The notes under the pieces: generated by a model
Database searches by the model: none
The model's input: the letters and a program-made list of their open reading frames with translations, nothing else
Told to the model about the DNA's origin: nothing
Assembly: GCA_905201055.1 (NCBI GenBank)
Contig: CAJKMT010000017.1
Location: 1 to 26,508 of the forward strand
Reading direction: 5' to 3'
DNA: 26,508 nucleotides
Origin: an uncultured Sutterella sp.
GTDB taxonomy: Bacteria; Pseudomonadota; Gammaproteobacteria; Burkholderiales; Burkholderiaceae_F
Part shown: piece by piece, positions 6,399-15,800 of the stretch
Position numbering within the stretch: position 1 is the first letter of the stretch
Layout of the letters: every line of letters starts with the position of its first letter
Position numbers and translations under genes: made by a program

Positions 6399-7832
6399 AT
6401 GTCTTTGAATGACCCGCATTGGGGCCGTGGACCGGACGATAAAGAAGAAAAAAAGAATTCGTCCGAGAATCAAAACCAAGAATCAGATAATCGCCGACCC
6501 GATGATGACCGCTTCGGCGCCAATAACAACGATCCCAAAAAACGCAGCGAAGGCGATGACTTGGACCGTCTTTGGGACGAGTTCAACCGTGCCTTGGGCG
6601 GTATGCTCGGACAAAGCCGCGACGGTTCTGACGAACGTCGCTCCAACGAGCAGTCCTTTGAACAGCGCCGCGAAGAAGAGCCCCGTCGTCAATCCGACGG
6701 TCCCAGTACTCAGGATCAGTTGAAAAAACAATTTGAATCTTTCAAGCATATGCAGCCGCCTAAATTTATTAAAAAGCAGCCCGGCGGTCGCGGATTGGCA
6801 TTTGCCGCCGTCGTTGTGATCGGTCTGTGGGCCGCAACCGGTTTTTACATTGTGCCTGAAGGTCAGTCGGGTATCGTGACGACTTTCGGTAAATACACCG
6901 AAACCACAATGCCGGGTTTCCGTTGGCATTTGCCGTGGCCGGTTCAGCAGGCCGACATTGTCGACGTGAGCAGCGTGCGTACGGTGGCAATCGGTGCCAT
7001 GGGCAGAGCCAACCGTGAGGCAGAAGCTCTGATGCTTACCGATGACGAAAATATTGTCGATTTACGCTTCAATGTTCAGTACCGCATCAAGACGGGTGAA
7101 GGGGCGATGAATTACATCTTCCGCTCTCGCGACCCGGATGAGTCCGTGCGTCAATCCGCCGAAAGTGCCATGCGTGAAGTCGTCGGCCGTAAGAAGATGG
7201 ACAGCGTGCTTTTTGAAAGTAAGCAGGAAATCGCCGAAGACGTTAAAAAGATCATGCAGGAGATGCTTGATCGCTATCACACGGGTATTGAAGTGATGAG
7301 TGTGGCCATTCAAAACGCTCAGCCTCCGCAGCCCGTGCAGGCGGCTTTTGACGATGCTGTGAAAGCCGGACAGGACCGCGAACGTCAGATTAACGAAGGT
7401 CAGGCTTACGCCAATGATGTGATTCCTAAGGCGCGAGGTATGGCAGCTCGTCTTGCTCAGGAAGCAGAGGGTTACAAGGCTCGTGTGGTGGAGACTGCCA
7501 AGGGTGATGTCGATCGTTTCACTCAGGTGCTCGCTCAGTATGAAAAAGCCCCTCGCGTGACTCGTGACCGTATGTATGTGGACATGATGCAGCAAGTCAT
7601 GCAATCCACAACGAAGGTTTATGTAGACACAAGCGGCGGCAACAATCTGCTCTATCTGCCTTTTGATAAGTTGATGGAGCAAAATGCGGCGTCAGCTGCC
7701 TCTGCAGCGGCTCCGACTCAAAGCACACAAAACAGTTCGGCCGCAACGACTCAGCCTGCTGCACAGACTTCTCAGCGTGCAGTGAGCAGAAATTACAGTG
7801 CCCGTGATGCCATTCGCGAGCGTGTACGCTAA
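6399..7832 (+). CDS. hflK: Membrane protease regulator HflK (SPFH/prohibitin family)
   Basis: With HflC, forms the large membrane complex that surrounds FtsH and limits its access to membrane substrates. A 477-residue protein: a hydrophilic, charged N-terminus (1-120) with the HflK segment LDRLWDEFNRALGGM, one membrane helix (about 131-152), then the SPFH domain starting VPEGQSGIVTTFGKY, with the HLPWPVQ turn, and an Ala/Glu/Arg-rich helical region (QEAEGYKARVVETAKGD). The last ~50 residues are Ala/Ser/Gln/Thr-rich and look disordered. It is longer than E. coli HflK (about 419), mainly from these low-complexity ends. hflC follows 21 bases later. The hfq-hflX genes that often precede it are absent here. 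Confidence 0.95.
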   Translation: MSLNDPHWGRGPDDKEEKKNSSENQNQESDNRRPDDDRFGANNNDPKKRSEGDDLDRLWDEFNRALGGMLGQSRDGSDERRSNEQSFEQRREEEPRRQSDGPSTQDQLKKQFESFKHMQPPKFIKKQPGGRGLAFAAVVVIGLWAATGFYIVPEGQSGIVTTFGKYTETTMPGFRWHLPWPVQQADIVDVSSVRTVAIGAMGRANREAEALMLTDDENIVDLRFNVQYRIKTGEGAMNYIFRSRDPDESVRQSAESAMREVVGRKKMDSVLFESKQEIAEDVKKIMQEMLDRYHTGIEVMSVAIQNAQPPQPVQAAFDDAVKAGQDRERQINEGQAYANDVIPKARGMAARLAQEAEGYKARVVETAKGDVDRFTQVLAQYEKAPRVTRDRMYVDMMQQVMQSTTKVYVDTSGGNNLLYLPFDKLMEQNAASAASAAAPTQSTQNSSAATTQPAAQTSQRAVSRNYSARDAIRERVR

Positions 7833-7853
7833 CCGGGGATAGAGGAGAAAAGA

Positions 7854-8726
7854 ATGAAAAAATTACCGACCTTGGCCTTGGTAGCATTGGTGGCTTTGGC
7901 GGCAACCAAATTTTGTTTGTATACCGTCAATGAACGGGAACATGCCTTGGTATTTGCTTTGGGCGAATTAAAGGAAGTGGTCTCTGAACCGGGACTTCAC
8001 GTGAAGCTGCCGCCACCTTTTCAAAATGTCGTTTATTTGGATAAGCGTATTTTGACTTTGGATGCGCCGACAGCTGATCTTGTGCAAACGAGCGAAAAGA
8101 AAAACCTGATGATCGATTCGTTTGTCAAGTGGCGCATTGCCAATCCGCGTTTGTACTGGGTATCTTTCCAAGGCAATGAGCGCGCAGCCGAAGACCGTAT
8201 CTCGGCTTTACTTCGCGATGCATTGAACCAAACCGTCAACAAACGCACGGTCAATGGTATTACTTCCCGCGAGCGTGATGTGGCCATGCTTGAAATTCGC
8301 ACGGGTTTGCAGGAACGCGTGCGCGATGTCGGTGTGGAAGTGGTGGATGTGCGCTTGAAACGCGTGGACTTTACGCCTGAAATTTCCGAATCCGTCTATC
8401 GCCGTATGGAAGCAGAGCGCAAGCGCGTGGCTGCCGAAGAACGTTCAACCGGTGCGGCAGAAGCCGAAAAAATCGGAGCCGATGCAGATCGTCAGCGCGC
8501 GGTGATTTTGGCTGAAGCTTATAACCAGGCTCAGCAGATTAAGGGCGAAGGCGACGCGATTGCCAATGCCACCTATGCTTCGGCCTTCTCGAAGAATGCT
8601 GAGTTTGCGCGCTTCTATCGCAATATTGAAGCTTATCGTGCAAGCTTTGCCAATAAGAAGGACGTCATGGTTGTGGATCCCTCAGCCGATTTCTTCAAGT
8701 ACATGAAAGAGCCTGAGGCGAAGTAA
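7854..8726 (+). CDS. hflC: Membrane protease regulator HflC (SPFH/prohibitin family)
   Basis: Partner of HflK in the FtsH-regulating complex, mostly on the periplasmic side. A 290-residue protein with an N-terminal membrane helix (about residues 3-22), directly followed by the SPFH start VNEREHALVFALGE and the conserved GLHVKLPPPFQNVVYLDKR. A later Ala/Glu-rich helix (RSTGAAEAEKIGADADRQRA) and the C-terminal FFKYMKEP match the family. GAGGAG precedes ATG 7854. Two bases after its stop begins the DUF2065 gene, showing tight co-translation. Length is typical. Confidence 0.96.
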   Translation: MKKLPTLALVALVALAATKFCLYTVNEREHALVFALGELKEVVSEPGLHVKLPPPFQNVVYLDKRILTLDAPTADLVQTSEKKNLMIDSFVKWRIANPRLYWVSFQGNERAAEDRISALLRDALNQTVNKRTVNGITSRERDVAMLEIRTGLQERVRDVGVEVVDVRLKRVDFTPEISESVYRRMEAERKRVAAEERSTGAAEAEKIGADADRQRAVILAEAYNQAQQIKGEGDAIANATYASAFSKNAEFARFYRNIEAYRASFANKKDVMVVDPSADFFKYMKEPEAK

Positions 8727-8728
8727 AA

Positions 8729-8923
8729 ATGACTTGGCAAACCTGGGTGCTCGCTTTTGCGCTCGTCTGCATTATTGAAGGGCTGATTCCTTTTACGGCA
8801 CCCGAAAAGTGGTTAGAGTCAGTGCGTGAAATCGGACGCATTGCTTCTGCTGAAGTGATCCGAAAAATCGGTCTCGGTTTGTTGCTTGTGGGAGTCGGAA
8901 TAATCTGGCTTCTGACAGCCTGA
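8729..8923 (+). CDS. DUF2065 small membrane protein
   Basis: A 64-residue protein with two hydrophobic segments (WVLAFALVCIIEGLIPF and a C-terminal LGLLLVGVGIIWLLTA) linked by an amphipathic stretch. It matches the DUF2065 family (YjeT-like), which is commonly found just after hflC in proteobacteria. It starts 2 bases after hflC. The function is unknown; position suggests a link with the HflKC-FtsH complex. It ends just before a terminator hairpin. Confidence 0.88.
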   Translation: MTWQTWVLAFALVCIIEGLIPFTAPEKWLESVREIGRIASAEVIRKIGLGLLLVGVGIIWLLTA

Positions 8924-8933
8924 GATTCGTAGC

Positions 8934-8959
8934 AAACAGCCCGCGAAAGCGGGCTGTTT
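8934..8959. terminator. Bidirectional hairpin between DUF2065 gene and queF
   Basis: AAACAGCCCGC (8934-8944), GAAA tetraloop, GCGGGCTGTTT (8949-8959): 11 perfect pairs closed by a GNRA loop. The U-tails are short, but the placement between converging stop codons supports a terminator role. Confidence 0.75.
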
Positions 8960-8976
8960 GGTTTATGGGAAGAAGT

Positions 8977-9819
8977 CTACTGTCTCAATTCTCGGATGGT
9001 TTCTTCGGGCTCATCTCTGAATGATGAGCGGAAGGGATTGATGTCAATGCCGCCTCGCCGTGTAAAGCAGGCGTATACCTCAAGCTCTTCGGGGCTCAAT
9101 CGGGAGACGATGTCGTGGTAAATCTGCTCGACGCACTGCTCGTGAAAACCTCTGTGACGTCGGTAGGAAACGAGGTACTTCAAAAGACCGGCACGGTCAA
9201 TTGAGCGCCCCTTGTAGTGAATCATGACAGCCGCCAAGTCAGGCTGACCAGTTACCGGGCAAAGTGATCGAAAAACGGTTGTTGAGAACGTTTCACAAAT
9301 TGTTCGACTGTCATCCGGATTAAATGTCAGGAAATTGGGTTCGGTCTCATAAGAATCAAAGAGGTCCCCATCATCTAATCTAATAGTGTCAAGAGAGGTG
9401 CCCGGCATCCGGCAAAGATTTCCCTTGTATTGCGGGAGCGGAAAAAGCCGAACCTCAACAGGCGCTTTAAGGCACGTTGACAGATCATGAGTCATGACTG
9501 CGGCAAGCTTTTCAATGCTGTCTATTTTCGACATGGCAAAAGAGCCGCAATAGAGTTTCAGTGATTTGGATTCCACAATAAAGGGCGAAGTGGCCGGAAC
9601 ACGCACTTCACCGATGGCAGTCTGCGGAATGCCCTGATCATTTAACCAAGACAGCTCATAGAGGCGCCAAATATCAACGCCTCTGAAATGTTGTCTGCCG
9701 ATTGCATCGCGCCCTAATGAGCGGGAAATAGCCTGCAGCAGATCCGGGTTGTACTGATCACCGTATACAGTGTCCTTGCCGAGCAAGGTATTTTTGGGTT
9801 CGGGCATTGTAACCGTCAT
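8977..9819 (-). CDS. queF: NADPH-dependent 7-cyano-7-deazaguanine reductase QueF
   Basis: Reduces preQ0 to preQ1 in queuosine (tRNA modification) synthesis. At 280 residues it is the long two-domain (type II) form, like the 282-residue E. coli enzyme. The substrate-binding segment is VESKSLKLY (82-90). The catalytic pair is Cys187 and Asp194 in LCPVTGQPD. Another conserved piece is YRRHRGFHEQCVEQIYHDI near the C-terminus. GAGGAAAACC precedes ATG 9819. It is a single gene on the minus strand between hflC/DUF2065 and purA, a place where many Betaproteobacteria carry hisZ. I see no preQ1 riboswitch in its leader. Confidence 0.95.
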   Translation of the reverse strand: MTVTMPEPKNTLLGKDTVYGDQYNPDLLQAISRSLGRDAIGRQHFRGVDIWRLYELSWLNDQGIPQTAIGEVRVPATSPFIVESKSLKLYCGSFAMSKIDSIEKLAAVMTHDLSTCLKAPVEVRLFPLPQYKGNLCRMPGTSLDTIRLDDGDLFDSYETEPNFLTFNPDDSRTICETFSTTVFRSLCPVTGQPDLAAVMIHYKGRSIDRAGLLKYLVSYRRHRGFHEQCVEQIYHDIVSRLSPEELEVYACFTRRGGIDINPFRSSFRDEPEETIRELRQ

Positions 9820-10021
9820 GGTTTTCCTCGAGAAACGGCCTGAGATAAATGCAAGCGGCCGTATGCGGGTGGGGTATTTAACTTTCGGCGACGATTATAC
9901 AAGCAAGGTCGCTTTTAGGACTACAAAAATCGAGTGACTTCAGTCATAATAAGAAGGTTGCGAGTAATGACGATTGTTCATTACGGCTTTCAAGTTTTTA
10001 TTGAATTCCTGGGGATAAAAA
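9820..10021. promoter_or_regulatory. Divergent region queF / purA with two palindromes
   Basis: On the minus strand, TATAAT (9899-9894) is a good -10 for queF with no clear -35. On the plus strand, CATAAT (9945-9950) may be the purA -10. Two dyads flank the likely purA start site: TGACT-TC-AGTCA (9935-9946), overlapping that -10, and GTAATGA-CGATTGT-TCATTAC (9964-9984). Neither matches the E. coli PurR site. GGGGAT 7 bases before ATG 10022 is the purA ribosome binding site. Confidence 0.4.
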
Positions 10022-11317
10022 ATGGCTAAGAATGTTGTCGTGGTCGGCGCTCAATGGGGTGACGAAGGTAAAGGCAAGATTGTTGACTGGCTTACTGAAA
10101 AAGTGGACGGTGTGGTGCGTTTTAACGGCGGCCACAACGCCGGTCACACCTTAGTGATTAACGGACATAAAACGATTCTTCGATTGATTCCTTCCGGCAT
10201 CATGCCCCCGACGATGACCTGCTATCTCGGCAACGGCATCGTATTTTGCCCCGAGGCCTTTTTCGGTGAAATCGAACAGCTGCGTGCTCACGGTTGCGAG
10301 GCCGAGCACCGCATTCGCGTTTCCGGCAACGCGCCTTTGGTGATGCCGTATCACATCGCTTTGGACCATGCACGTGAAGCTGCCGCCGGCGCTAAGAAAA
10401 TCGGTACCACCGGCCGCGGCATCGGTCCGACCTATGAAGACAAGGTGGCTCGCCGCGGTGTCCGCGTGGCTGACCTTTTCAATGAAAAGTTCTTCATTGA
10501 ACGTGTGCGCGACGTGATGGAATATCACAATTTCGAATTGACGCAGCTGCTTGGCGCTCAGGCGCTTGACATCAACAAAGTCATTGATGAAACGTTGGCT
10601 TACGCGCCCCGCATCAAGCCGATGCTCACCGACGTGTCCTACACGATCAATAAACTCATGGACGAAGGTAAGTCATTCCTCTTTGAAGGCGCTCAAGGCT
10701 CCATGCTCGATATCGATCACGGCACTTATCCCTATGTGACAAGCTCCAACACCGTGGCAGGCGCCGTTTGCTCCGGTGCCGGTGTCGGTGCTCACCGAAT
10801 CGACTATGTCTTGGGCATCACCAAGGCATACTGCACGCGTGTGGGTGAAGGTCCCTTCCCGACTGAACTCAATAACGAAATCGGACAGCATCTGCGCGAC
10901 AAGGGCTATGAGTACGGTGCCGTGACCGGACGTCCGCGCCGCTGCGGCTGGTTTGACGGTGCCGCCATGCGCCGCGCTGTGCAAATCAACGGTTTGCGCG
11001 GTTTGGCTGTGATGAAGCTCGACGTGTTGGACGGTTTGGATACGGTTCGTTTAGGCGTCGGCTACAAGTACCAGGGCGAAGAAGTTGAAGTGATGCCCTA
11101 TGGCGCTGAAGCCTGCGCTCAATGCGAAGTGATTTATGAAGACTTCCCGGGCTGGAAGGAAAGCACGTTCGGTGTTACCCGTTGGGAAGACTTGCCTGAA
11201 ACCGCCAAGCGCTATCTGCAGCGTTTGTCTGAAGTCGCGGGCTGCCCGATTGCAGTGGTCTCGACCGGTCCCGACCGTTCGCAAACCATCATGCTTGATA
11301 ACCCGTTTACTAAATAA
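10022..11317 (+). CDS. purA: Adenylosuccinate synthetase
   Basis: Joins IMP and aspartate, using GTP, to make adenylosuccinate, the first committed step to AMP. A 431-residue protein of standard length. It has the P-loop GDEGKGK (13-19), the IMP loop FNGGHNAGHT, the GTTGRGIGPTYEDK signature and, further on, FEGAQGSMLDIDHGTYPYVT. The C-terminal STGPDRSQTI is typical. The next gene is a phosphoribosyltransferase 42 bases downstream with a hairpin in the gap, so the two probably share a message for purine synthesis and salvage. Confidence 0.98.
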   Translation: MAKNVVVVGAQWGDEGKGKIVDWLTEKVDGVVRFNGGHNAGHTLVINGHKTILRLIPSGIMPPTMTCYLGNGIVFCPEAFFGEIEQLRAHGCEAEHRIRVSGNAPLVMPYHIALDHAREAAAGAKKIGTTGRGIGPTYEDKVARRGVRVADLFNEKFFIERVRDVMEYHNFELTQLLGAQALDINKVIDETLAYAPRIKPMLTDVSYTINKLMDEGKSFLFEGAQGSMLDIDHGTYPYVTSSNTVAGAVCSGAGVGAHRIDYVLGITKAYCTRVGEGPFPTELNNEIGQHLRDKGYEYGAVTGRPRRCGWFDGAAMRRAVQINGLRGLAVMKLDVLDGLDTVRLGVGYKYQGEEVEVMPYGAEACAQCEVIYEDFPGWKESTFGVTRWEDLPETAKRYLQRLSEVAGCPIAVVSTGPDRSQTIMLDNPFTK

Positions 11318-11327
11318 CTGATATGAG

Positions 11328-11351
11328 AAGGGGCGGTTGCGGCCGCCCCTT
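11328..11351 (+). promoter_or_regulatory. Intercistronic hairpin purA / phosphoribosyltransferase
   Basis: AAGGGGCGG (11328-11336) pairs with CCGCCCCTT (11343-11351), 9 bp with a 6-base loop. It ends 8 bases before ATG 11360 and has no U-tail, so it is unlikely to be a terminator. It may set RNA stability or ribosome access for the next gene, which has only a weak Shine-Dalgarno. Confidence 0.6.
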
Positions 11352-11359
11352 GAAGTTCT

Positions 11360-11890
11360 ATGACCGATCTGTTTGTAACCCAAGACGAATACGACGATCT
11401 CGTCGAGCAACTCATTTTAAAAGTGGCCGATGACGGCTACGATTTTGACTGCATTTTATGCCTGGCGCGCGGCGGCATGCGGGTAGGGGATATCTTCTCG
11501 CGTGTTCACGACATGCCGTTGGCGATTTTAGCCACGAGCTCTTACCGAGAAGCTGCCGGCAAGCAGCAGGGTGATCTGGACATCGCCTCTTTTATCACCA
11601 AGACGGGGGGCGAAATCGCCGGCCGTCTGCTCTTGGTTGACGACATGGTGGATTCCGGTAAGACCCTCGTTCAAGTCGTCGAGCATTTAAAGAAACAGTA
11701 TCCGGCCATTACTGAAATTCGTGTGGCAGTTCTTTGGTGGAAGTCACACTCTGTCTTTACGCCGGATTACTGGTGCGAGTTCCTGGATAACAATCCCTGG
11801 ATTCATCAGCCGTTTGAACGCTACGATGCCATGGGTATTGAAAAGCTTCGGGAACATCGTTTCGAGATCCCAGATAAATTCATCGAATAG
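11360..11890 (+). CDS. Purine-type phosphoribosyltransferase
   Basis: A 176-residue type I phosphoribosyltransferase that would join a free base to PRPP. The PRPP-binding loop is LLLVDDMVDSGKT (about 91-102), two acidic residues then SGKT, and CLARGGMRVGDIFSR (34-48) is the early loop. The C-terminal WWKSHSVFTPDYWCEF resembles xanthine/hypoxanthine-type enzymes found beside purA in Betaproteobacteria. The base used is not certain from sequence. The start at 11360 has no strong Shine-Dalgarno and lies right after a stable hairpin. A strong terminator follows 18 bases after the stop. Confidence 0.9.
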   Translation: MTDLFVTQDEYDDLVEQLILKVADDGYDFDCILCLARGGMRVGDIFSRVHDMPLAILATSSYREAAGKQQGDLDIASFITKTGGEIAGRLLLVDDMVDSGKTLVQVVEHLKKQYPAITEIRVAVLWWKSHSVFTPDYWCEFLDNNPWIHQPFERYDAMGIEKLREHRFEIPDKFIE

Positions 11891-11908
11891 TTTTTGCTAT
11901 TTGAGCGG

Positions 11909-11936
11909 CTCCTCCCAAGCGGAGGAGTTTTTTTTT
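11909..11936 (+). terminator. Intrinsic terminator of the purA operon
   Basis: CTCCTCC (11909-11915), loop CAAGC, GGAGGAG (11921-11927), then nine T. A textbook Rho-independent terminator. Confidence 0.95.
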
Positions 11937-12014
11937 GGACATTTTGAAGCAAAACTTGAAATTGCTTAAAATGTCGAAAATTTTTATAGAAACCAAACAT
12001 TTGAATTTTCAGCT

Positions 12015-12716
12015 ATGGATATCTCGGCGACTCTGCTTGCCTTTTACAACAAGGTTGACCTTCTGTATCTCACTGACGTCATCGGCATCGTGGCTTTTGC
12101 CTTTGCCGGTGTGCTGATCGGCATCCGAATGAAATGTGACCCGGTCGGTATTTTCGTGCTGGCTTTTTCCACGGCTTTTGGCGGCGGGATTGTTCGTGAC
12201 CTTTTGATTGACCGCCGTCCGATGTATTGGATTGCCAATCAGGAGTTGGTGTGGCTGGTGCTTCTGATTACCATTTTCACTCCGATGATTTTCCGTTTCT
12301 ATAAAAAGCACTTGTCCTATGACGTGTTTGTTTGGAGTGATGCTATCGGTTTGGGCTTTTTCTCCGCTGTCGGCACAAGCCACGGTGTGAGTCTCGGTGT
12401 GCCCTATTTGCCGGCTGTGCTTTGCGGTGTGGCTACCGGTGTGTTCGGGGGCTTGTGCCGTGATACGTTCCTCAATATTAAGCCGTCGCTCATTTATGAC
12501 CATCAGCCTTACGGTTCCGTGGCCTTTGCGGGCTGCTGGCTCTACATTGCGATGATTGAGCTGGGATTTGACAATACGCTGAGCATTTGGGTCGGATCGC
12601 TCTTTATCTGCTTTTTCCGTATGTGGTGCTATTACCGTTCGTGGCGAATTGCGTACCATGATACTTTTATTCACGAGGATCCGTCGCCTGAAACTGATCG
12701 GGATCGCCGTCAATAA
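12015..12716 (+). CDS. TRIC/YicG-type membrane channel protein (UPF0126)
   Basis: A 233-residue integral membrane protein with about seven hydrophobic segments in a two-fold repeat. The two signature glycine-rich motifs are FGGGIVRDLLIDRRPMYWI (first half) and FGGLCRDTFLNIKP (second half), each with the conserved GGxxRD-type turn. This pattern defines the bacterial TRIC (trimeric intracellular cation channel) homologues, formerly UPF0126/YicG, reported as potassium-permeable channels; glycine uptake has also been proposed for some members. The C-terminal ~20 residues are hydrophilic. It stands between the purA operon terminator and two hairpins before smc, so it is probably a single unit. Confidence 0.88.
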   Translation: MDISATLLAFYNKVDLLYLTDVIGIVAFAFAGVLIGIRMKCDPVGIFVLAFSTAFGGGIVRDLLIDRRPMYWIANQELVWLVLLITIFTPMIFRFYKKHLSYDVFVWSDAIGLGFFSAVGTSHGVSLGVPYLPAVLCGVATGVFGGLCRDTFLNIKPSLIYDHQPYGSVAFAGCWLYIAMIELGFDNTLSIWVGSLFICFFRMWCYYRSWRIAYHDTFIHEDPSPETDRDRRQ

Positions 12717-12731
12717 CCAATCAACACAAGC

Positions 12732-12785
12732 GCTGCCGGTTGGAATAATCGGCAGCCGAGGCGTCTGGACAAGACGCTCTTTTTG
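12732..12785 (+). terminator. Tandem hairpins and terminator before smc
   Basis: First hairpin GCTGCCG (12732-12738)/CGGCAGC (12750-12756). Second hairpin GCGTCT (12761-12766)/AGACGC (12772-12777) with loop GGACA, followed by CTCTTTTTG. The second is the likely terminator of the TRIC gene. Confidence 0.8.
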
Positions 12786-12811
12786 TTTTTAGAATCAGTC
12801 ACTTTTACTAT
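12783..12811 (+). promoter_or_regulatory. Possible smc promoter
   Basis: TTGTTT (12783-12788), 17-base spacer, TACTAT (12806-12811). The -35 overlaps the U-tail of the upstream terminator. Only a few bases would separate the start site from the GTG start codon at 12827. Confidence 0.4.
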
Positions 12812-12826
12812 TAGGAACATAATCTC

Positions 12827-15800
12827 GTGCGTTTGCGCCAAATTCGCATCAGCGGTTTTAAATCGTTTGCAGATCTCACCACTATTGAAGTCCCCTCATC
12901 CATTGTCGGTATTGTGGGGCCGAACGGGTGCGGCAAATCCAATGTGATTGAAGCCGTTCGTTGGGCGCTGGGTGAAGGCAAGGCAAGCGATCTGCGCTGC
13001 AAGAGCATGAGTGAGCTGATTTTTGCCGGGTCCGATAACCGCAAACCCGCCGGCCGCGCGATGGTCGAATTGGTTTTCGACAACAGTGACGGTACACTGC
13101 AGGGTCCCTGGGGCTCTTATGCGGATATTTCAGTCAAGCGTGTTCTGACGCGCGACAACACAAGTTCCTACCTTATAAACAATCAGCAGGTCCGTGCCAC
13201 GGACGTGCGCGATCTTTTTATGGGTACCGGCCTTGGGGCAAATTCGTACGCCATCATCAGCCAAGGCATGGTGACGGAATTTGCCAAAGACTCCCCCGAA
13301 AAGAGAAGAGAGTATCTGGAAGAGGCGGCAGGTGTTTCCAAATACAAAAAGCGCCGCAAGGAAGCAGAATCCAAACTGGCAAGCACCCGCGCCAATTTGG
13401 ATCGAGTCAGTGACCTGCAGGTCACTCGCCGAGAGTCTTTAAAACGGCTTGAAGAAGAAGCAAAGGTTGCGCAGCAGTATCAGCAGCTTAATCACGAACG
13501 TCAGGCCCAAGAGTCCCTTTGGTGGTTTACTCAGATGGTGGAGGCCAAAAACGCGATTGACCGTATCAACGCTCAAATTGCTCAAGCCCAAGCCAATGTC
13601 GGTCAAAATGAATCGGATTCTCAGAAATTGCGTCAGGCGCTTCAGCAGGAGCGTTCCCGCTTAAATGATGCCAATATCACCGTATTGGGTAAGACTCAAT
13701 CTTTAGCCGAGGTCGATAAAGAAATTTCAGCTGTTGAGGGCAATATCCGCTCAATTATTGAAAGGCGTGCCCTCATGAAAACGCAGCTTGAGAGCTATCG
13801 CTCGATGCTTGAGGCGCGAGGCAGGGAGATCACTGTTCAAGGTGATCGTATCCGCACATTGAGGGCTCAGCAGGAAGAAAAAGAGGAGCTTGTGGCAAGC
13901 GCCGGCGAACGTGAAGCGGCTCTTGAAGAAAAAAAGGCACTTGCTGAAGAAGCGGTCCAGGAAAAAGGACGCGCCTATGAAGTGCTTCAGCAAGAGTCTC
14001 AGCGCATTGAAAATGAATCTCGGGCTTTGTCGCTTGAATTGGCGCGATTGTCCAAGACCAAAGAGGAGCTCACGCTTCGTTTGGAAAAATTCAAGCGGGA
14101 GGCTTCTCAAACGCAGGCGCCGGATATGGGGCGCTACGAAGCCTTAAAGGAAGAGCTTGCGATCGTTAAAGAAGACAGTGAAGCACTGAAAGCCGAGCGT
14201 GAAGAGTCTCAGGCAATGCTTGAAGAGTCTCGCCAAGTGCTGACAGAGGCACAAAGTAAGATCCATGAAAAAGAGCAGCGCCTGGCTGCTATCACGGCAA
14301 AGCTTGCCACTTTAAAGGAACTTGAGGAAAAGAGTCTCACGGCAGACAAGTTGTCTGAATGGCTCAATCGCCAGGGGCTTTCGGGATTGGCAAGACTTTT
14401 TGAAAAACTTGACCCTGAACCGCAATGGACTCGGGCGCTCGAAGCTGTGCTTCGTGAACGTGTCAATGCGTTGGGTATTTCCAATCTCAGTATGGCTGCC
14501 GGTTTTGAGCTTGCCGCGCCGCCCACAAAACTTACTTTTTACTCGACGCTTTTGCCGATTGAAAAGTCTTCGGCTCCGGAAGGTTTGACCGGTCTTATCG
14601 AAAAGCTTCATTTTGATCATCGAAATGATCAAACGCAGGCGGCACTTTCTCGGTGGCTCTCACATTATTTCGTCGCTGAAAATGTTAAAGAAGCCCTTTC
14701 ACGGGTAGAGATGCTGCCTGCAGGAGCTCACTTTGTAACACCTCAAGGTCATATCATTGATCGGGTCAGCGTAAATTTCTGGGCCGATGACTCAACCGGA
14801 TTGCTGTCACGCCGAGCTGAAATCACTTCCTTGGAAGAAGAGGCCGTGGCCCTTCGCCATGAGCTCGAAGATCTTCATCAGGCGATGGGGCAGGCACATA
14901 TGCAGGTGTCTCAGATGTCCGAGCGCCTTCAAAGTGCCAATACTCATTTTGAATCGGTTCGGCTTAAAGAAAGTGAACTTGCACTGGAAGTCACTCGGAT
15001 GAGCGCAGCCATTGAAGCTTATCGAAACCGAAGCGAGGAATTGGGCGCTTGGATCGAAGAAGCTCAGGAAGAGCTTGAAGAAACCGCAGCGGCAATTGAC
15101 GAAGCCGATGAGCGTTTCGGTGCTCTGGATGAAGAAGTTGCGCTTCGTCAGCAAAAGTCTGAAGACGCGCGCCTGGCTTGGGAGGCAGCTCGAGAGGCAG
15201 CCCGTCAGGCAGAGCAGGAATTTAATGTCTTTGCCTATACGCAGCGCGAAATTGAGCTTACGCTGAAAACGCTTACCGAAAGAATTGCCGAGGCACAGCG
15301 TGCGCAGCTTTTGGCTCAAAACGAGCAGGCTGAATTAAAAGAAAAGATTGAACACGTCAGTGCCGGACTTGAAGAACTCGATGAAGACAGTCAGAAAGCC
15401 GGTCTTGAGCAGCTGCTCGCTAAGCGCGAAGAAGCGCTGAAGTCGCTTGATGAGGCAAAGGCTGTATTGGGCTCGATTGAATCGAAGTTGGCAGAGAGCG
15501 AAAAGTCACTGGAAGCCTTCGAAGAGGCTAAACGCCGTGAACAAAACCGCATGGGAGATTTGATTGCCAAGCGCGGTCAGCATGAAGTGGAATACGGCAC
15601 GGTGAAAAGCCGCCTTGAAGAACTCGATTTCGATGAGAGCGCGCTCAGAACACGCTATGAAACCGAACGCCCGAAACTCAACGCACTTCGTTTGGACGTG
15701 GAGCGAATCGCGCGGGAGATGGCTGCGCTTGGCGCTGTGAATCATGCCGCTTTGGAACAGCTGAAGACTCAGACCGAGGAGGTCGAGCGAATCGATCACG

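Noticed and set aside
9820..9900. A preQ1 riboswitch before queF.
   Set aside because: The leader lacks the small pseudoknot with an A-rich tail typical of preQ1 motifs; nothing matched by eye.
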